Below, piece after piece: positions 60,381-64,000 of a DNA stretch of 64,000 nucleotides. Source of the DNA: Paenibacillus oenotherae (GTDB lineage Bacteria; Bacillota; Bacilli; Paenibacillales; Paenibacillaceae); contig NZ_JAHZIJ010000002.1 in NCBI RefSeq assembly GCF_019443105.1, forward strand, positions 62,001 to 126,000, written 5' to 3'. Positions within the stretch are counted from its first letter, which is position 1. Every line of letters begins with the position of its first letter. Under the pieces are notes generated by a model that ran no database searches, had not been told where the DNA came from, and saw only the letters and a list, made by a program, of their open reading frames with translations. The translations under genes were made by a program, and so were the position numbers.

Positions 60381-60692
60381 CTAAAGCCGAAAATAGTTAT
60401 TGATCTCTTCCTCGTACCGCGACTTATGTCTCTCCACCCACTCTTGATACGATAAATAGGTTTTCTCTTCCATAACCCCCTCCACAAAAGGCAATGCGCA
60501 TGCTATCGACATCACTTCAAATACACTCGGCACATCCCCTTTGTTGTTATAGCTGTGCAGCAAATTTATTATGGCCTCTTGCACTTCATTGACATTACAC
60601 GCTTTGCCGGTGTCCTCGCCAGTAATCCGATTCATTGCCGCATCCCCTTCATCCCCATCTACAATAACGACTTCAGCTTCCGCGCTCTTCAC
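60381..60692 (-). CDS. Small hypothetical protein
   Basis: 103 residues, acidic. GTG start at 60692 set by AAAGGAGAAACGATA; a longer frame upstream lacks a ribosome site. C-terminus SYQEWVERHKSRYEEEINNYF is helical. No family recognised; same strand and spacing as the phage-like operon. Confidence 0.6.
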   Translation of the reverse strand: MKSAEAEVVIVDGDEGDAAMNRITGEDTGKACNVNEVQEAIINLLHSYNNKGDVPSVFEVMSIACALPFVEGVMEEKTYLSYQEWVERHKSRYEEEINNYFRL

Positions 60693-60822
60693 TATCGTTT
60701 CTCCTTTCGTCATGGAGTTATTCCAGTTAGACGATTCTATGTAAGCATGACAGAACATGATTATCTTATTTTTAAATTGAATAGAGCCGATAATGAAGGC
60801 CGGCTGTCGGCCTTCTCGTCTC

Positions 60823-61206
60823 TTACATATATGCGGCTGCCCGCATAAAGCGCGCATTGGGATCCTTCATATGCAATCTATATATATCCTCTGCTCCAGT
60901 TCGAACATGACGGAATTTAGCCTCATCTATATATTCCCCGAACATTCTCTCAAGCGCTGCTCTAGGATCTCTGTGATAGCTCTCGATAAACTCCTCGCAG
61001 CAGCTGTACCGCGTTCTCTCCAGCAATTTGTAGCGCTCCCTGTACAATCCGGTAAAAAGCTCCACACCTCGCAATCCCTTGTTGTCTTCAATAAACAGAT
61101 CAGCATTCATGCCATTATTCAAAAGAAAATTAATCGTGTATGCGAATTCCGATTCACGATCAATGTTTAATGCGTTTAATACATGTGATGTGAAGATATT
61201 CTGCAT
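60823..61206 (-). CDS. Hypothetical protein
   Basis: 127 residues, mostly helical, MQNIFTSHVLNALNIDRESE at the N-terminus; a Cys pair in RYSCCEEFIESYH. Start at 61206 follows AAAGGGTGG. No family recognised. First gene of a small minus-strand group ending with the RecJ-like gene. Confidence 0.65.
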   Translation of the reverse strand: MQNIFTSHVLNALNIDRESEFAYTINFLLNNGMNADLFIEDNKGLRGVELFTGLYRERYKLLERTRYSCCEEFIESYHRDPRAALERMFGEYIDEAKFRHVRTGAEDIYRLHMKDPNARFMRAAAYM

Positions 61207-61644
61207 AGCATCCACCCTTTGTCAAGACTTTTTCAGTCTCTTGAATATTCATATTTAATTATTATCTCTATGTTATACTTGTAATCGGCACACACCCGAT
61301 TGCCACAACCCTTCATCCGACAGTGCGAATGTCTGGATTTGGGGTTATTTTTATTCTCTCCCTCCTCTTGCTCATTGTTATTGCATGGAACGAAATGCGA
61401 TCAAATGGTCATTCACTGGATTGCTGCTTCAATATTTGATTCTATATGTGTGGAATTCCTCATGTTGACATCAGTCATTACATGCGGAATAAAAGTCTGC
61501 TATACAGATCCAGAATTTGCTTGTTCCAAAATACGAACACTCGTTCTTATTTATCTGTAGAAATACTATATCACTATATCCCCAACTCGGCAACCTAAGA
61601 ATGCAACAAAAAAAGATGTCTCAATCGACATCCTTTCCGGCTGC
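61207..61644. other. Intergenic region before the small-gene operon
   Basis: About 440 bases, AT-rich. It should hold the promoter of the 61206 operon but no clear boxes were found. The terminator of the MrpR-like gene lies at its other end. A plus-strand ORF at 61300-61560 has no ribosome site. Confidence 0.5.
61607..61633 (-). terminator. Terminator after the MrpR-like gene
   Basis: On the minus strand GATGTC, loop GATTGA, GACATC, then seven T. Confidence 0.85.
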
Positions 61645-62661
61645 TTATTCCGGCCGTCCACCATAAACCAGCCCGATAGTTTCTATATTCAGGAAGTTGT
61701 TCTTCAATTTCGCTTCGCCGCTTGTTGAACCTACGGAAACATGGTACCTCAGGCAGATGTTTCTCACATCTTCTATATTGAACTTTCCTGTGGCCCAGTA
61801 GATGTCTCTGGCCATTCTGAGCATGCCAGAGTTTCTTAGATTGGTAGGGTTCAGAAATTCAAAGTCGCTGCTGAAATGCTCCTGGATGTGGCGCAGTCTT
61901 GTCGTGATGCCATAGCTTTTGACAGGCGTATCTTCATCGCTGCCATGCCTGTTCACAATATGCTTGATGACATAGCTGCTCCTGCCCAGCGCTATTAGTA
62001 CCCGTTCACGCTTTCTCTGCTTATTGCTGCTCCACATATGATAGGTTTCTTCTTCATTCGCCCTGATCAGATTCCGTATGATATAGTCATCCTTGAACGT
62101 CATATATCTCGTGCCGTGCTTGCTATCTGTAAGCTTGATCCTTAGCTGCCCTTCATCAATATCCGCCCTCCGCAGATTGGTCAGCTCTGACAGCTCCTTG
62201 CCGCCTATACCCTCAAAAATAGCCAAAATAACGGCTTTATCCTGAAAATTCAGGCATGATTCCGCCACTCTAAGGACATCCTGCTCCGTCGCGAGAACCC
62301 GCGTGTAGTCACCTACAAGCCGCTTGCAAAACTCACGGCTTATCAATCCGTTCAATGGGTTATCGACGCTCTTGGTTAACCCCTCGGCAATTCCCCAGTT
62401 GATATAGTTCTGAATATAATTCAAGCGCCCGTATGCCGAAGTGATCGTCGTACAATTGAAGTATTTCATCAACTGCTCGATCTCATCGGAATTGAAATCA
62501 TACAGATCCTTATTTAATCTGGATTCCACATATTGGGCCCGAGATAGAACGGCCGTGTAATTTTTGACAGAGCTGTCGTCCTTATAATCGATATAATATT
62601 TGAGGAACCGTTTTTTTTGCTCTTCATTATAGAAGCCGCCCTCATAGATTTTATTGGACAC
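61645..62661 (-). CDS. MrpR/YopR-like integrase-fold phage regulator
   Basis: 338 residues, GTG start after GAGGTGATACTTT. An N-terminal core-binding-like part (NYTAVLSRAQYVESRLNKDL, YIQNYINWGIAEG) and a C-terminal tyrosine-recombinase-like part (FQDKAVILAIFEGIGGKELSELTNLRRADID; NPTNLRNSGMLRMARDIYWA). The first catalytic Arg, the HxLRH His and the Tyr are not found, so strand cutting is unlikely. This is the makeup of SPbeta MrpR (YopR), a DNA-binding lysogeny repressor built on an integrase fold. It follows the DGxHR gene by six bases. Confidence 0.75.
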   Translation of the reverse strand: MSNKIYEGGFYNEEQKKRFLKYYIDYKDDSSVKNYTAVLSRAQYVESRLNKDLYDFNSDEIEQLMKYFNCTTITSAYGRLNYIQNYINWGIAEGLTKSVDNPLNGLISREFCKRLVGDYTRVLATEQDVLRVAESCLNFQDKAVILAIFEGIGGKELSELTNLRRADIDEGQLRIKLTDSKHGTRYMTFKDDYIIRNLIRANEEETYHMWSSNKQRKRERVLIALGRSSYVIKHIVNRHGSDEDTPVKSYGITTRLRHIQEHFSSDFEFLNPTNLRNSGMLRMARDIYWATGKFNIEDVRNICLRYHVSVGSTSGEAKLKNNFLNIETIGLVYGGRPE

Positions 62662-62667
62662 AAAGTA

Positions 62668-63948
62668 TCACCTCACATATTTTTCAAAATATTGCGCAAG
62701 GGTCAGAATCGTTTTTTTGGTCTTAACGCCATATTTCTTCGATTCGATAATTTCCCTCAGCTCTTTGCTGTCGAAGTTGATTTTATGCACCTGTTGATCC
62801 ACATGCTCTACTGGAATTCCGGCATCCTGCATGTATTTGGCCAACCAAACATATCCGCAGAACAGAAGCGGGTCGGCCCGCTTGTCTTGCTTATTCGTGA
62901 GGGGGAAATACCCGAGCAAATAATTGAAAAACTCGCACAGGTATTGCGATGTTTTTTTGGTCTCGATAAAATTCAGATTCCCAAAAAACAAATCAATGGA
63001 ATCGGCCAGAATCTCCGATGTTGTAATATGACCAGGATTGGCATTGACACTCTGGGTAGAAGAGATTCTGCCTTTTAATTCCGAGTTCCGCTGAACCTCT
63101 CTCACCACCTGATCAGCAGCTCTCTCACCCAGCAATTCTTTGATTCTGCCTGCTTTTACAACGTTGACCTTATTGATCCGGCCAAAATATCTTCTTGCTG
63201 TATGATTGTCATACGATTTGATCGACAGGTTGAATTTCACATCCATATTTTTGTTGACCGAATAGGCCCTCATCAGCCCTTTGAGACGATGAAAGCCATC
63301 CAATATCGTTATTCTGGCACCTTCATGTATCGTGAATGCCTTCGTTTGATCGTCATAATGAAACGGAATAACATCCTCCGAATAGATGTTCAATGTAATC
63401 GTATCCGGCAAGTAATCATTCCTGACCATATACTGGGCGATCTCTTTGACGCTTTTATGATTAACATCCGGCATCTCAACAATCCCGGATCTCGTTTCTT
63501 TGTAGACCGGACTTCTCTGTGTCTCAAAATCATATTCGATCAGATTGGACTTATACAGCCTGATTAACTCGCTGCCGGATATGCCTGTCACATAATCCTC
63601 CATTGTAAGCTTGACAACATGAGGGATTGTATAGGGCAAGGTTATTGACTCTGACGTTCTGAGCCCGCTGTGCTGCAGCGATTCGGCAATTTCTCTATCC
63701 GTGTAGTAGTCGGCAGGATTCAGCTCCCAATCTTCAATCTGCTCCTTCAGTCTGACAGTCAGCAAACAAAGCATCCCAGGATCGAGTGATGACAGCTCCT
63801 TGGGGTTCGAGACAATAGCTGTGAACGGGCTGTCTATGCCGCAATCATCCAGCACTTCATTCACTGCATGTATGAATTTTCTCCTATTTTTATGTTTTGT
63901 AAAAATATTATGAATGCTCGATTCCAGAATTTCACGATCGATATACAT
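62668..63948 (-). CDS. DGxHR/DndB-like protein of phage origin
   Basis: 426 residues. The key segment HEGARITILDGFHRLKGLMRAY has the DGxHR motif at residues 217-221, as in DndB/DGQHR proteins and related ParB-like folds. N-terminal helices and a C-terminal helical domain are unassigned. Start at 63948 (MYIDREILE) follows GGGGGAGT; the frame opens 15 bases earlier without need. Co-transcribed with the MrpR-like gene. DndB regulates DNA phosphorothioation elsewhere, but no dnd genes are present, so a phage-regulatory role is more likely. Confidence 0.65.
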   Translation of the reverse strand: MYIDREILESSIHNIFTKHKNRRKFIHAVNEVLDDCGIDSPFTAIVSNPKELSSLDPGMLCLLTVRLKEQIEDWELNPADYYTDREIAESLQHSGLRTSESITLPYTIPHVVKLTMEDYVTGISGSELIRLYKSNLIEYDFETQRSPVYKETRSGIVEMPDVNHKSVKEIAQYMVRNDYLPDTITLNIYSEDVIPFHYDDQTKAFTIHEGARITILDGFHRLKGLMRAYSVNKNMDVKFNLSIKSYDNHTARRYFGRINKVNVVKAGRIKELLGERAADQVVREVQRNSELKGRISSTQSVNANPGHITTSEILADSIDLFFGNLNFIETKKTSQYLCEFFNYLLGYFPLTNKQDKRADPLLFCGYVWLAKYMQDAGIPVEHVDQQVHKINFDSKELREIIESKKYGVKTKKTILTLAQYFEKYVR

Positions 63949-64000
63949 ACTCCCCCACCCCACTCCAATCGCAATACACTACTGTGCTTTCTCCGTTCAT

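Noticed and set aside
61300-61560. Plus-strand ORF of 86 codons
   Set aside because: No ribosome site, AT-rich low-complexity content, and it faces a terminator.

Overview
The window looks like chromosomal DNA of a spore-forming Firmicute, most probably a Paenibacillus. The evidence is mid-GC composition, strong AGGAGG-type ribosome sites with frequent GTG and TTG starts, a YesM-type kinase beside sugar-ABC permeases, two endospore-appendage (Ena) genes, a BclA-type collagen-like protein, a YjcZ-type spore peptide and SPbeta-like phage genes. No rRNA, tRNA, CRISPR array or intact insertion sequence was seen.

Layout. 1-2728: end of a carbohydrate-uptake locus (two permeases, partial YesM kinase) under a cre-like site. 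3090-15467: a minus-strand block whose core (6192-15467) is a candidate zincophore operon. It holds an ATP-grasp ligase, a DUF4213/DUF364 protein, a methyltransferase, an oligopeptide/metallophore-type ABC importer (lipoprotein, two permeases, fused double ATPase) and a SbnA-like PLP enzyme. A near-consensus Zur box lies just downstream of its promoter and a second Zur core lies in the first codons of the binding-protein gene. An MFS exporter and a GNAT follow. 15730-19270: spore-surface genes (two Ena subunits, a third Ena-like protein with a basic Cys-rich N-terminus, a collagen-like protein) plus a RidA. 20148-23455: metE with a LysR regulator. 23489-25863: a small cluster with a BtrH-like protein, a condensation-half/carrier fusion and a broken fragment. 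26220-27683: MerR-thioredoxin pair and a YxjI-like protein.

28075-48062 is the most striking region: an NHLM-type RiPP locus merged with a small type II fatty-acid/polyketide set. An NHLP-leader precursor and the three-part NHLM exporter (C39 ABC, second ABC, HlyD) are followed by a dicarboxylate symporter, a two-domain GNAT, a ketosynthase/chain-length-factor fusion, an ACP, a FabG reductase, a degenerate SDR and a second double-glycine peptide. Sensing genes (two binding-protein lipoproteins, a 1125-residue hybrid kinase, a divergent OmpR regulator) frame the locus. The predicted product is a fatty-acylated peptide of the goadvionin/selidamide kind. Repeated motifs at the two main promoters suggest control by the local regulator.

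48343-57695 is accessory and repeat-rich: a frameshifted DUF4395 gene, an epimerase, a PadR-DUF4180 fusion, a helicase scrap, a cupin, a beta-helix protein, a VOC protein, a Mn catalase, a copper-amine-oxidase-like stalk protein and a YjcZ peptide, separated by tandem arrays and CCTGC-N6-GCAGG palindromes. 57696-63948 resembles SPbeta phage replication/regulation genes: a catalytically degenerate integrase-fold MrpR-like repressor and a one-domain relative, a DGxHR protein, a RecJ-like nuclease and small unknowns.
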